The position numbers and the translations under genes are program-made. The notes beneath the pieces are model-generated. The model searched no databases, was not told the DNA's origin, and saw only the letters and a program-made list of their open reading frames with translations. A stretch of DNA of 64,000 nt from Paracoccus sp041927875 (lineage in GTDB: Bacteria > Pseudomonadota > Alphaproteobacteria > Rhodobacterales > Rhodobacteraceae), in NCBI RefSeq assembly GCF_041927875.1, contig NZ_JBHFHN010000013.1; one strand, 5' to 3'. Below, in pieces: positions 44,143 to 53,775 of the stretch (the stretch's first letter is position 1; each line of letters starts with the position of its first letter).

Positions 44143-45921
44143 CTAAAGCGGCCAGAAGGTCAGCAGCGCCGGCACACCAACCGCCAGCACGATGATCTCC
44201 AGCGGCAGGCCCATGCGCCAGTAATCGCCGAACCGATACCCCCCCGGACCTAGAACCAGGGTGTTGTTCTGATGCCCGATCGGCGTCAGAAAGGCGCAGG
44301 ACGCGGCCACAGCCACACCCATCAGGAACGGGTCGGGGTTCACGCCCAACTGTTCGGCCAGCCGGATCGACACCGGCGCGGCGATGATCGTTGTGGCATT
44401 GTTGTTCAGGACGTCCGACAGGAACATCGTCGCCACCATCAGTGCCACCAGCGCCACCCAGGCCGGCAGACCCGAGGTCATCGCCGCCAACCCGCCCGCG
44501 ATCAGCCCCGAGGCACCGGTCGAATCCAGCGCCATCCCCAGCGGGATCATCGCCCCCAGCAGCACGATCACCGGCCAGTCGACGTGATCGTAAAGCTCTT
44601 CGATGCTCAGCACCCCCGCCAGCACATAGCCGATCACCACCGCCGCCAGCGCCACCGCCATCGAGGTGATGCCGAAACTGGCCGCGACGATGGCGCCGAT
44701 GAACAGGCCAAGCGCGATCCAGATCCGGCTTTCCTTGATGACCTCGGCACCGCCGCCGTCCAGCGCGATCACGCCCAGCCCGTCCACCACCGCATCGCGC
44801 CGCGATTCCGGCACCAGCATCAACAGCATGTCGCCCGGCTCGATCCGGGTGCGGCGCACATTGTCGCGGATCGTCTGGCCGCGCCGCAGGATCCCCATCA
44901 GCACTGCGTCATAGCGAAACGCCAGCCCCGCCCCGTGCGAGGTCTTGCCGACGATGCGGGCGGTCTCGGGCACCAGCATCTCGATCAAGACCTGACCGCC
45001 GCCCTCGGGGCGCACGCCGCCGGACTGGTTGGTGCCATCCGGGAAGGCCAGCTTCTGCGCGGCGCGAAACTCCTCCAATGCGGCGGGCGAGGCCTCGATC
45101 AGCAGGTGATCGCCGGGCTGGATCGCCGGCGCGCCCATCCATCCGTGCAGCCGCTTGCCGTCGCGCACGACGGCGAAGATATGGACATCGGCCTTTTCGG
45201 TGCCGTCATGCACGTCGCGCACGGTCTGGCCGACCAGGGGCGATTTCTCGGTCACGATCAGATCGGTGACGTAATCGCGGATCCGGGTTTCGGCCCCGAT
45301 GGCATTGCCGGCGCGCTGCGGCACCAGCCGCCAGCCGATCAGCGCGATAAAGACCACGCCCGCCAGCGCCACCAGCCCGCCCACGGGCAGAAAGTCGAAC
45401 ATCCGATAGGGGGTGCCCAGCGCCTCTTGCCGGAAGGTCGAGACGATCAGGTTCGGCGGCGTGCCGATCAGCGTGGCCATGCCGCCAAGGATCGTGGTGA
45501 AGGCCAGCGCCATCAGCGTCAGCCCGGCGGCGCGGCCCGCCTTTTCCGCGACCCGGCGGTCGATCGGCATCAGGATCGCCAGCGCCGCGACATTGTTCAT
45601 GAAGCCCGACATGAAGGCGCCGACGCCGCCGAACACCGCCAGGTGCAGCGGCAGGCTGCGGTCGGGCCGGCCCAGATGCTTGGCCAGCAGCGCCACCGCG
45701 CCCGAGCGTTGCAGCCCCGCCGTGACCACCAGGATCAGCGCGACGGTCATCACCGCCGGATGGCCAAAGCCGTTGAAGGCTTGCGCGGCAGGCACCGGCC
45801 CCAGCAGCACCGCCGCCACCAGCCCGGCCAGCGCAACCAGATCATAGCGCCAGCGGCCCCAGATCATCAGCACCAGGATCGCCCCGAACAGTCCGAACAG
45901 CAGTGCCTGATCCGTCGTCAT
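44143..45921 (-). CDS. SLC13-family anion transporter with two TrkA-C domains (second copy)
   Basis: The protein has 592 residues with the same block order as its neighbour: SGFMNNVAALAILMPIDRRVAEK and LGGMATLIGTPPNLIVSTFR, two TrkA-C domains (about 205-285 and 305-390), then FLSDVLNNNATTIIAAPVSIRLAEQ and FLTPIGHQNNTLVLGPGGYRFGDYW. Clearly related to but diverged from the facing gene, so this is an old inverted pair and not a recent duplication. GGGGGA precedes the ATG at 45921. Substrate unknown. Confidence 0.88.
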   Translation of the reverse strand: MTTDQALLFGLFGAILVLMIWGRWRYDLVALAGLVAAVLLGPVPAAQAFNGFGHPAVMTVALILVVTAGLQRSGAVALLAKHLGRPDRSLPLHLAVFGGVGAFMSGFMNNVAALAILMPIDRRVAEKAGRAAGLTLMALAFTTILGGMATLIGTPPNLIVSTFRQEALGTPYRMFDFLPVGGLVALAGVVFIALIGWRLVPQRAGNAIGAETRIRDYVTDLIVTEKSPLVGQTVRDVHDGTEKADVHIFAVVRDGKRLHGWMGAPAIQPGDHLLIEASPAALEEFRAAQKLAFPDGTNQSGGVRPEGGGQVLIEMLVPETARIVGKTSHGAGLAFRYDAVLMGILRRGQTIRDNVRRTRIEPGDMLLMLVPESRRDAVVDGLGVIALDGGGAEVIKESRIWIALGLFIGAIVAASFGITSMAVALAAVVIGYVLAGVLSIEELYDHVDWPVIVLLGAMIPLGMALDSTGASGLIAGGLAAMTSGLPAWVALVALMVATMFLSDVLNNNATTIIAAPVSIRLAEQLGVNPDPFLMGVAVAASCAFLTPIGHQNNTLVLGPGGYRFGDYWRMGLPLEIIVLAVGVPALLTFWPL

Positions 45922-46082
45922 TCTTCCCCCTTGCAACAAAGTCGGTGCCGTCCCGCGGCGGCCCGTATCGGCACGGGTTGCGGCGGAGGCCATGCCCGTT
46001 TTATAGATGCGCCCGATTTCTGCAACGCCGCACGGCCCCCGTTGTTCCGGGTGCGCCCGGCATAGACGCACCGGAGGCAGCC

Positions 46083-46823
46083 ATGGCCGGCCATTCCAAA
46101 TGGGCCAATATCCAGCATCGCAAGGGCAAGCAGGACGCTGCCCGGTCGAAGCTGTTCTCGAAACTCGCCAAGGAAATCACCGTGGCGGCGAAGATGGGCG
46201 ACCCCGACCCCGACAAGAACCCCCGGCTGCGGCTGGCGGTGAAAGAGGCGCGGTCGAACTCGATGCCGCGCGACGTGATCGACCGGGCGATCAAGAAGTC
46301 GCAGGGCGGCGACGCGGGCGATTACACCGAAATCCGCTATGAAGGCTACGGCCCCGGCGGCATCGCGGTGATCGTCGAGGCGATGACCGACAACCGCAAC
46401 CGCACCGCCTCGAACGTGCGGTCCTATTTCACCAAGCACGGCGGCAACCTGGGCGAGACGGGCAGCGTCAGCTTCATGTTCGACCGGGTGGGCGAGATCA
46501 AGTTTCCGCTGTCGGCAGGGGATGCCGACACGGTGATGATGGCGGCGCTGGAGGCGGGCGCGGATGACGTGGAAACCGACGAGGAAGGCCACTGGATCAC
46601 CTGCGCCGACACCGCCTTTGGCGAGGTGAACGCCGCGCTGGAGGCGTCCTTGGGTGAATCCGAGACCGCCAAGCTGATCTGGCGCCCGCAGACCCTGACC
46701 GCGCTGGATCTGGAGGCGGCACAGAAGTTGATGAAGCTGATCGACGCGCTGGAAGATGACGATGACGTGCAGACCGTCACCGGCAATTTCGAGATCCCGG
46801 ACGAGGTTGCAGCCCAGCTTTAA
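46083..46823 (+). CDS. YebC/TACO1-family translation factor
   Basis: The protein has 246 residues, starting MAGHSKWANIQHRKGKQDAARSKLFSKLAKEI, the hallmark of the family, with YEGYGPGGIAVIVEAMTDNRNRT and VRSYFTKHGGNLGETGSVSFMF. Family members were first called transcriptional regulators; more recent work assigns the YebC/TACO1 group to relief of ribosome stalling on proline-rich stretches. It is divergent from the second SLC13 gene with a 160-bp gap. It is followed by an operator-like region, then a LysR gene. Confidence 0.93.
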   Translation: MAGHSKWANIQHRKGKQDAARSKLFSKLAKEITVAAKMGDPDPDKNPRLRLAVKEARSNSMPRDVIDRAIKKSQGGDAGDYTEIRYEGYGPGGIAVIVEAMTDNRNRTASNVRSYFTKHGGNLGETGSVSFMFDRVGEIKFPLSAGDADTVMMAALEAGADDVETDEEGHWITCADTAFGEVNAALEASLGESETAKLIWRPQTLTALDLEAAQKLMKLIDALEDDDDVQTVTGNFEIPDEVAAQL

Positions 46824-46876
46824 CGCGCGCGCGGGGCTGGCGAACGTCGGCCCCGCGCGGATTTCGCGTGGCCCTT

Positions 46877-46927
46877 GCATGCGCTGAACGAAAGCGTTTG
46901 CATTCGTTACATGCTGTTGCAAAACAG
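46877..46927. promoter_or_regulatory. Nested inverted repeats upstream of the LysR gene
   Basis: GCATG (46877-46881) and AACGAA (46887-46892) are mirrored by TTCGTT (46903-46908) and CATGC (46910-46914). Immediately after them stands a perfect palindrome GCTGTT-GCAA-AACAGC (46912-46927). The region precedes the regulator start by 40 bp. It could be its autoregulatory operator, a terminator of yebC, or both. Confidence 0.45.
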
Positions 46928-46964
46928 CTTGGGCCATGGGCGGGGTTTTGTTAACCTTGTTCTC

Positions 46965-47912
46965 ATGGCCCCCCACACCGCCACCCGCACCCTGTCTGAC
47001 GTGAGCTGGGACAAGATCCGCAGCGCGCTGAATGTCGCGCGCGCCGGATCGCTGAGCGAGGCCGCGCGCGAGCTGGGCCTGCATCACGCCACGCTGTTGC
47101 GCCACGTCGAGGATCTGGAACGCGATCTGGGGGTCACGCTGTTTTACCGCCACAATCGCGGCTATCGGATGACCCCCGAGGGCGAGACCTTCATGGCCGC
47201 CGCCGAAAAGATGGAGCGGCTGGCGATCGAAATCGCCCATCGCGCTGATCTGGATCGCGCCGTCGCGGGCAGCCTGACCATCGCCACCGCGCCCGAGCTG
47301 GTGCCCTTGGTGATCGAGGCCAGCGGCATTCTTCAGGCCGATCACCCCGATGCGCAAGTGGTGCTGCGTCCAAGCCTTGCCCCGGCGCGGCTGGATCTGG
47401 GCGAAGCCGATATCGACCTGCGCGCCGGGCATGACCGGCCCGACCAGCCCGATTATGTGGTCCTGGCCGCGCCGCGCCTGGCGGTCAGCCTGTTCGCGGC
47501 GCGCAGCTATGTCGAGGCCCACGCCGGTCTGCTGGGCGCGGCGCCCGAAGCGCACCGCTTTGTCGCCAACGATCTGCGCCCCGGTCCCGATGGCACGCCC
47601 GATCTGGCTGGCGGTTCGATCATGCTGTCCGCCGCGCAATGGGTGCAACGGCATGTGCATCCGGGGCAGGTGGCCTTTCGCACCTCGGATGCGGCGGCGC
47701 TTGCGATGGCGGTGGTGCAGGGACTGGGCGCGGGATTTCTGCCGCGCCAGACCGGCCTGCGGCTGCCCGACCTGATCGAGCTCGCGGCGCCGATGGCGGA
47801 ATGGGCGGAACCGGTCTGGATCGTCACCCACCGTGACGTGCATCGCACCAAGCGCATTCAGGCCGGTGTCCGCGCCTTGCGCCGCGCGGCCATCGGCTAT
47901 GGCTTTGGCTGA
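46965..47912 (+). CDS. LysR-family transcriptional regulator
   Basis: The protein has 315 residues. The winged helix-turn-helix is at about 14-75 (WDKIRSALNVARAGSLSEAARELGLHHATLLRHVEDLERDLGVTLFYRHNRGYRMTPEGE). A LysR substrate-binding domain follows, with VAGSLTIATAPELVPLVI and DLRAGHDRPDQPDYV. His-Ala-Thr-Leu-Leu-Arg in the recognition helix differs from the common QPALSR. Its target and inducer are unknown. The last 16 bp overlap the 3' end of the CHASE kinase on the other strand. Confidence 0.9.
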   Translation: MAPHTATRTLSDVSWDKIRSALNVARAGSLSEAARELGLHHATLLRHVEDLERDLGVTLFYRHNRGYRMTPEGETFMAAAEKMERLAIEIAHRADLDRAVAGSLTIATAPELVPLVIEASGILQADHPDAQVVLRPSLAPARLDLGEADIDLRAGHDRPDQPDYVVLAAPRLAVSLFAARSYVEAHAGLLGAAPEAHRFVANDLRPGPDGTPDLAGGSIMLSAAQWVQRHVHPGQVAFRTSDAAALAMAVVQGLGAGFLPRQTGLRLPDLIELAAPMAEWAEPVWIVTHRDVHRTKRIQAGVRALRRAAIGYGFG

Positions 47913-50900
47913 TCCGCCGGTGGCGTGAGCGTGGTTTTCGCCCGTGCGCCCCGCGGCCGTTTACGCTGCGGCGCGGGGGCACTTGCCAGCGGCAGGGTCA
48001 GCACGAACTCGGCCCCGACACGGCCCGCCCCCTCGCCCGTGTCGCCGTCGCGATCCGGGGCAAGGCTCAGCGTGCCGCCGTTCTGCTGCGTCAGGATGCG
48101 CGAGATATGCAGCCCCAGCCCGGTGCCACCGCGCTTGCGGCGCGCCGAATTGTCGGCCTGGGTGAAACGGTCAAACACCTTGGCGCGGAAACTTTTCGGC
48201 ACCCCCGGCCCCTGGTCGATCACCCGCACCACGGCGGCGTGATCCTCGGCGGTCAGCACCACCCGGATCAGCCCACCCTCGGGCGAAAACTTGGCGGCGT
48301 TCGACAGCAGGTTGGCCATGATCTGCTGGATATGGCGTTCGTCGACGCTGACCAGCAGCGGATCATCGGGCGCCGTCAGCTCGATCGTGGCGCCGAACTG
48401 ACGCGCATAGGGTTGGTTGGTCCAGATCGCCTGATCCAGCAATGGACGCAGCGGCTGCACGTGGCGGTCGCCCGGCGCGGGCTCGGCACCCAGGCGTTCG
48501 ACCTCAAGCAGGTCATTGACCAGGCCCAGCAGGCGCTGGCTGTTGGTCTCGGCCATCGCCAGCAGGCGGCGCGGCTGTTCGCCCAAAGCCTCGCCCGCCA
48601 GCCCCGACAGCAGCTTCAGCGCCCCCAGGATCGAGGTCAGCGGCGTGCGCAACTCATGGCTGACAGTGGCGATGAAATCGCCCTTGGTCTGATCCAGTTC
48701 GCGTTCCTCGGTGATGTCGATGATCTGCGACAGAAAGCGCAGCGGCACGCCATTCGCATCGCGTTCCATATTGGCGACCAGCCGACCCCAGCGGATCGCG
48801 CCGTCCTTGTGGCGGAAGCGCGCCTCAAAGGCATAGCTGTCGATCTCGCCCCGGCGCAGGCGCAGCAGTTCGGGCACGTCGCGGGCGGCGTCCTCGGGGT
48901 GGATCAGGTCGCGGAACAGAAGCCGCGACAGGTCTTCCTGGCTATAGCCCGAAAACTCGAGAAAGGCGTGGTTGGCATCGAGGAACCGCCCCCCGCGCGA
49001 GACGATGACCATGCCGGCCGGCGCGTCCATGAAGGCGCGGCGGAAGCGTTCCTCGGAGGCGCGAAGCTGCGCCTCTGCCTCGTGCAGGTGGGTGACGTCG
49101 CTTTGCACGCCGATCATCCGCCGCGCACGGCCATCCGCGCCGCGTTCGGTGATGACGGCGATGGCGCGGGTCCAGATCCAGGTGCCGTCCTCGCGCTGGA
49201 AGCGGTATTCCTTGTTCAGCCGGTCGATCTGGCCCTTCAGGCAGGCGTAATAGGCGGCCGTCAGCCGGGGCAGGTCGTCGGGATGGAGGCGCGCCAGCCA
49301 CTCGGCAGAGCGCCGGGGATCGTCGGGATCGGGCCAGGCAAAGCCCATCACGCTTTTCCAGGTTTCGGAAACAACCACGCGGCCGGTCTGCAAATCCATG
49401 TCGAACACGCCAAAGCCCGCGCTGCGCAGCGCCATGTCCCAGCGGCGTTCGGCATCGGCAACCACGCGTTCGGCCGATTTGCGCGCCGAAATGTCGGTCA
49501 GCGTCAGCGTCAGTTGCGGGCTGCCATCGGCACCGGTCCAGCGCCCGGTGGCGGCGGCCAGCACCAAGGGCTGCCCCGATGCGGTCCGCCCGGTCAGTTC
49601 GGGCGCCGCGAGGCCCGGGTCGGTGCCGTCCGGCCCGGCGCCTGTCGCCGCCAGCCGCGCCAGGCCGGCGCGGTCAAGTCCGGGGATCAGCGCCGAGACC
49701 GGTTGCCCGATCAGATCGCCATCGTCGCGGCCGAACAGGCGCGGCACGGCGGCATTGATGCTGAGGATCCGGCTGTCATCATCCAGATGCAGCACCGCGC
49801 TGTGCACGGTGCGCAGGATCGCGCGCAGGCGTTGGTCGCGTTCCGACAGCATCCGGGTCTGGGCGGCGACAAGGCCGCGGACATCGGCCTCGCGCTGTGT
49901 CAGCACCACCAGCAGCGCGGTCAGCAGCAGCGAGGCGGCGGCAAAGCCGATCAGCATCAGCGCGGCGCCCAGGTGATCGGCCGACAGGCCACGACGCCCG
50001 ACATCGTGCCACACGAAGGTCCAGGTCTGGCCATAGGCGCTGATCTGGCGGATCTCGGTGAACTGCCAGGGGATCGGGCGCGGCGTGTGGCCCGCGTGTG
50101 AACCCGCGGTATGGCGCAGATCGGTGTGGTAAATGATGCGCGCCGGATCGGGGGTCGGGCCGTCGTGCACGGTCATGCGCAGGTCACGCCGAAGCGCGGG
50201 GGCGATGTCGTCCAGAAGGCCATGGGCGGTGAACGGCGCATAGGCCCAGACCTGGCGGAAGCTGCCGTCCGGCAGGCGGATCGTGCTGGGCTTGACCAGC
50301 AGGAACCCCGCCGATTGCTGATCGTCCTGCACCAGCGTCACCGCCTGCGTCATCTTGGCCCGCCCTGTCGCGCGCGAGGCCAGAAGCGCAGCCCGCCGCC
50401 GCGGCTCGAAGGACAGGTCCAGTCCGACGGCGGCGGCGTTGACCGCCCGCGGCTCGATCATCGTGATGACGAACCGTTCATCCTGGTTGCTGACGGGATG
50501 AACCCGGAGGTTGCGCTGGCCAAGGGCCTCGGCCACGGCAGGGGCCTGGTCGATCTGCCCGGCGCCATAGGGAATGACGACGCCGAGGCCCAGCATCCCC
50601 GGATAGGTCTGGGCGATGCCAAGCTGTTCGACATAGCGCCGCCATTCGGTGCGCGTCACCGTCTGGCTGGCCGCGATGTAGCTGGCACCGGCATTGACCG
50701 CATTGCGATAGCTGGCCAGGCGCAGAGAGATGGCGTTCTCGGCCTCGTTCACCAGGGCGACGAAGGCGGCCTTGGCGCGGTCCTCATCCTTGGCCTGAAC
50801 ATAGGACCACAGCCCGATCCCCGCCACCTGCACCAGCATGACGGTGGCGATCGGCCAAGGCGATAGCCGTGCCAGCGGCGTGCCGGCACGCAACGCCCGA

Positions 50901-51451
50901 CCGCGCGGGCGCTGCGGCGCGACCAGCAGGGTGAAGAACAGCGTCATCCCGGCCAGCGACAGCAGCAGCCAACTGCCGACAAGATGCGTAATGGCATCGC
51001 CGTGGATCGAGTCGGCCACCAGCCAGGCCGCCGCCATCGCCACCGGGATCTGCCCCAGCGGCCCGGCGATCAGCGCCGCGATCAGCAGGTCGCGATTGCG
51101 CCGCAGATGCAGTGGATGGCCAAGGCGCAGCCGCAGCAGTGCCGGGATCAGCAGCAGCGACGCCGTCAGCGCCGCCGCCAGCATCAGCGCCGTGGCCAGC
51201 GGCGGCGGCGGCGCCTCCAGCCGGGCGTAGACGATCACCGCCATCGGCAACAGGCCCAGCACCGCGACCGGCACCGCCACCCGCCCCCAGATCGCCACGA
51301 TGCCGGTCGCGAATGCCACCGCCGTCGCCTCGATCAGGTCAAACCCGCGCATCGCCCCCAGCACGGCCGAGCCGACGGTCAGCAGCGCAAACACCCCAAG
51401 CGCCTGCGCCTGCTGCCAGATTGCGGCATGGCGAGGACGGCGGCGTGTCAT
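47897..51451 (-). CDS. Membrane sensor histidine kinase with MASE1-like, CHASE and PAS domains
   Basis: The protein has 1184 residues. An integral-membrane, MASE1-like N-terminus (about 15-180, six or more helices) and a further helix (199-218) precede a periplasmic CHASE domain (about 225-440; AENAISLRLASYRNAVNAGASYI, VIPYGAGQI). After another helix (about 490-515) come three PAS/PAC modules (about 540-650, 670-795, 800-920). HisKA has the phospho-His in VSHELRTPL (His932), and HATPase_c has NLLSNAAKFSPEGG, DQGPGVP and GGTGLGLHIS. There is no fused receiver; the separate REC gene upstream overlaps its start (ATGA) and is a natural partner. Last gene of the phosphorelay operon. Confidence 0.9.
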   Translation of the reverse strand: MTRRRPRHAAIWQQAQALGVFALLTVGSAVLGAMRGFDLIEATAVAFATGIVAIWGRVAVPVAVLGLLPMAVIVYARLEAPPPPLATALMLAAALTASLLLIPALLRLRLGHPLHLRRNRDLLIAALIAGPLGQIPVAMAAAWLVADSIHGDAITHLVGSWLLLSLAGMTLFFTLLVAPQRPRGRALRAGTPLARLSPWPIATVMLVQVAGIGLWSYVQAKDEDRAKAAFVALVNEAENAISLRLASYRNAVNAGASYIAASQTVTRTEWRRYVEQLGIAQTYPGMLGLGVVIPYGAGQIDQAPAVAEALGQRNLRVHPVSNQDERFVITMIEPRAVNAAAVGLDLSFEPRRRAALLASRATGRAKMTQAVTLVQDDQQSAGFLLVKPSTIRLPDGSFRQVWAYAPFTAHGLLDDIAPALRRDLRMTVHDGPTPDPARIIYHTDLRHTAGSHAGHTPRPIPWQFTEIRQISAYGQTWTFVWHDVGRRGLSADHLGAALMLIGFAAASLLLTALLVVLTQREADVRGLVAAQTRMLSERDQRLRAILRTVHSAVLHLDDDSRILSINAAVPRLFGRDDGDLIGQPVSALIPGLDRAGLARLAATGAGPDGTDPGLAAPELTGRTASGQPLVLAAATGRWTGADGSPQLTLTLTDISARKSAERVVADAERRWDMALRSAGFGVFDMDLQTGRVVVSETWKSVMGFAWPDPDDPRRSAEWLARLHPDDLPRLTAAYYACLKGQIDRLNKEYRFQREDGTWIWTRAIAVITERGADGRARRMIGVQSDVTHLHEAEAQLRASEERFRRAFMDAPAGMVIVSRGGRFLDANHAFLEFSGYSQEDLSRLLFRDLIHPEDAARDVPELLRLRRGEIDSYAFEARFRHKDGAIRWGRLVANMERDANGVPLRFLSQIIDITEERELDQTKGDFIATVSHELRTPLTSILGALKLLSGLAGEALGEQPRRLLAMAETNSQRLLGLVNDLLEVERLGAEPAPGDRHVQPLRPLLDQAIWTNQPYARQFGATIELTAPDDPLLVSVDERHIQQIMANLLSNAAKFSPEGGLIRVVLTAEDHAAVVRVIDQGPGVPKSFRAKVFDRFTQADNSARRKRGGTGLGLHISRILTQQNGGTLSLAPDRDGDTGEGAGRVGAEFVLTLPLASAPAPQRKRPRGARAKTTLTPPADQPKP

Positions 51452-51855
51452 GGAAGGTTTCCGTTGCGGGATACGGTCGCTGGCATGGCCGCGTCGTCGC
51501 GGATCGCCACCAACTGATCGGCCAGCGTCATCGGGTCGAAGGGCTTGACCACCACCCCCGCCGCCCCCAGCTTGCGCATCTGCGCGACCTCATGCGGTTG
51601 GGCGCGGGCGGTCATGAACACCATCGGCACCTTGGCGTAATGGGGCAGGTGCCGCAGCAGGGCCATCAGTTCGGCCCCGGTCATTTCCGGCATCATCATG
51701 TCCAGCAGCACCAGATCGGGCGCCAGATCGCCCGCCGCGTTCAGCGCCGCATCCCCGGTCGAGAACTGCACCAGATCGTGCCCGCCCACCACCGTCAGCG
51801 CCAGCCGCGCGATTTCCTGGATGTCGGGGTCGTCTTCAACGTGAAGGATCAACAT
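51448..51855 (-). CDS. Stand-alone response regulator (single REC domain)
   Basis: The protein has 135 residues, all receiver domain: acidic pocket VEDDP, phospho-acceptor Asp52 in LVLLDMMMP, Thr in FMTAR and Lys in VVVKPFDP. No output domain follows, only a short tail. It resembles CheY/DivK-type phosphotransfer receivers. It sits between two histidine kinases, with a 4-bp overlap to the downstream CHASE kinase, so it is likely their phosphate acceptor or a shuttle to the Hpt protein. Confidence 0.92.
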   Translation of the reverse strand: MLILHVEDDPDIQEIARLALTVVGGHDLVQFSTGDAALNAAGDLAPDLVLLDMMMPEMTGAELMALLRHLPHYAKVPMVFMTARAQPHEVAQMRKLGAAGVVVKPFDPMTLADQLVAIRDDAAMPATVSRNGNLP

Positions 51856-51897
51856 GGCACAGTCCTTTGTCTTGGGCCGCAGTCCCCGGGCAGGGTG

Positions 51898-53373
51898 TCA
51901 CGGATCGGGAGGACCGGCCAGCGGCAGGTGCACATGAAAGGTCGCGCCCTCGCCGGGACGGTTGTCCAACTGGATACGGCCATGGTGACGATCAACGATT
52001 TCCTTGACAATGCTCAGGCCCAGACCGGTGCCGCCACGGGCGCGCTGATCCGAACTGTCGGCCTGGGTGAAGCGGTCGAACAGGTGGTTGACGAATTGCG
52101 ACGGGATCCCCGGCCCGTCATCGGCGACCGACAGCACCGCCATGTCATCCTCGACGCGCGCGGACAGCCGCACCTCGCCGCCTTCGGACGAGAACTTGAC
52201 GGCATTCGACACCAGGTTCGACAGCACCTGAAGCACCCGCAGGCAATCGCAGACCAAGACCCCCGCCGCACCATTGGCGCTGGCGTTGGTCAGGCGGATG
52301 CCCGACTGGTCGGCAAAGGCGTCGTCCTGTTCGATCGCCTGGCCGATCAGGTCGATCATGTCGCAGGGTTCAAACACGAAATCCATGCGCCCGGCGCGCA
52401 GCTTGGACCAGTCCAGAATGTCATTGACCAGCCTGGACAGCCGGTTGGTGTTGCGTTCGGCCAGTGCGACCATTTGCCGGGCCTTGTCGGGCAGCGGCCC
52501 GCCGACACCATGGGTCAGCAGCGTCAGCGTGCCCTTGATCGAGGTCAGCGGCGTGCGCAATTCATGCGTGATGGTCGACATCAGGTCGGATCGCGCGCGT
52601 TCAAGCGCGTGGCGTTCGCGCAGGTCATGCAGCACGAAACCGGCGCGGCAGCTGTCGGGCAGTTCGACCAGATTGGCCAGCACCTCGACCATGCGTTCGC
52701 CATCCTGCCATTCAAAGCGCGCACTGGTCTGGCCGCCGTCGCGCATCTCGCGCGCCCATTGCACAAGATGCGCGGCCAGCGGATGCGCGCCCAGCCCGGC
52801 GCGCGCCACCCAGCGATCCTCGCCATCGGGCACCAGCCGCAGGCGTTCGGACGCGGCCTGGTTCAGATAGACAAAGGTCGCGTCATCCAGATCATAAAGC
52901 ACGACCTCGGCGCGGGCGCTGTGGAAATGGCGGTTCATCTCGGCCAGGCGGCGGCGCGCGGTGATATCGGTCTGGATGGCGATGATCTCGGTGCCGGGGG
53001 CGTCGCTGACCAGCGTGGTGCGGAACCAGCGGCGGGCGCGGTCGGGGCAGACCAGGCTGACCTCGCCCTGCCACATCCCGCCCGAGGTGACGGCGTGAAA
53101 GGCCGCTTCGGGCACACGCCAGCGCCGGCTGGGGCCGCCGCTTGCGCGCAGCCAGTCCGACAGCACCGATGAGGGGCTGGCACCGGGGCGGTGGCCGCGC
53201 CCGGTGCTGGCCGCGATCAGTCGCCCGTCGCGCGCCAGCCGGGTGATGATGGCGTGATCGCCGACCAGCGCGGCGATCTGCGGGGTCATCCAGCCGCCCG
53301 GCGCAAGGGGGCCAGAGGGGCGCGCGGCAGGGGCGGATGGGGCGGGGCTTTGCATCGTCGGGTCACAGGTCAT
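51898..53373 (-). CDS. PAS-domain sensor histidine kinase
   Basis: The protein has 491 residues and no membrane segment. One PAS/PAC module is at about 30-145 (ALVGDHAIITRLARDGRLIAAS ... TEIIAIQTDITARRRLAEM), and a second, weaker PAS-like one at about 150-250. The kinase core has His270 in ITHELRTPLTS, NLVSNAVKFSSEGG, DDGPGIP and RGGTGLGLSIVKEI. It is a soluble kinase, coupled by an 11-bp overlap to the Hpt gene before it. Confidence 0.92.
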   Translation of the reverse strand: MTCDPTMQSPAPSAPAARPSGPLAPGGWMTPQIAALVGDHAIITRLARDGRLIAASTGRGHRPGASPSSVLSDWLRASGGPSRRWRVPEAAFHAVTSGGMWQGEVSLVCPDRARRWFRTTLVSDAPGTEIIAIQTDITARRRLAEMNRHFHSARAEVVLYDLDDATFVYLNQAASERLRLVPDGEDRWVARAGLGAHPLAAHLVQWAREMRDGGQTSARFEWQDGERMVEVLANLVELPDSCRAGFVLHDLRERHALERARSDLMSTITHELRTPLTSIKGTLTLLTHGVGGPLPDKARQMVALAERNTNRLSRLVNDILDWSKLRAGRMDFVFEPCDMIDLIGQAIEQDDAFADQSGIRLTNASANGAAGVLVCDCLRVLQVLSNLVSNAVKFSSEGGEVRLSARVEDDMAVLSVADDGPGIPSQFVNHLFDRFTQADSSDQRARGGTGLGLSIVKEIVDRHHGRIQLDNRPGEGATFHVHLPLAGPPDP

Positions 53374-53722
53374 GGCGGTGCATCACCTCGTCGGCTTCGG
53401 TCAGGAAATCATGCAGCGCGGCGGCCAGATCCGGGGTGACCTGGCGGGGATCGTCAAGGATCAACTGCTCGACCGTCGCGGCCAGGCTGCCCAGCCGTTC
53501 AAAGCCCATGGTGCTGGCGGTGCCGGCCAGCCGGTGCAGATGCGCCCTGATGCCGTCCAGCACCGGTGCCGGGTCACCGCCCGACCGCAGCGCGGCAATC
53601 GCGCGGTCGACCTGATCGACACTGCCCACAAGGCGGGTCAGAAAGCCCTGACGGATATTGGCCAGGCGCTGCTGAAGCTCGTCCGTCAGCGGCGACGGAT
53701 TGCTGGGGTTGGGTGGCAGCAT
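53363..53722 (-). CDS. Histidine phosphotransfer (Hpt) protein
   Basis: The protein has 119 residues of helical sequence with the Hpt signature HLHRLAGTASTMGFERLG; the phospho-accepting histidine is His63 (the usual HxLKG appears as HRLAG). The ATG at 53722 is the natural start; a longer open frame upstream is out of context. Its end overlaps the PAS kinase start by 11 bp. A free Hpt next to two kinases without fused receivers and two REC proteins points to a multistep phosphorelay. Confidence 0.85.
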   Translation of the reverse strand: MLPPNPSNPSPLTDELQQRLANIRQGFLTRLVGSVDQVDRAIAALRSGGDPAPVLDGIRAHLHRLAGTASTMGFERLGSLAATVEQLILDDPRQVTPDLAAALHDFLTEADEVMHRHDL

Positions 53723-53775
53723 GGGCGCATCCGGTTCTGAAAAGGCGGGACGGGAAATGGGGGTCGGGGGGCGGC

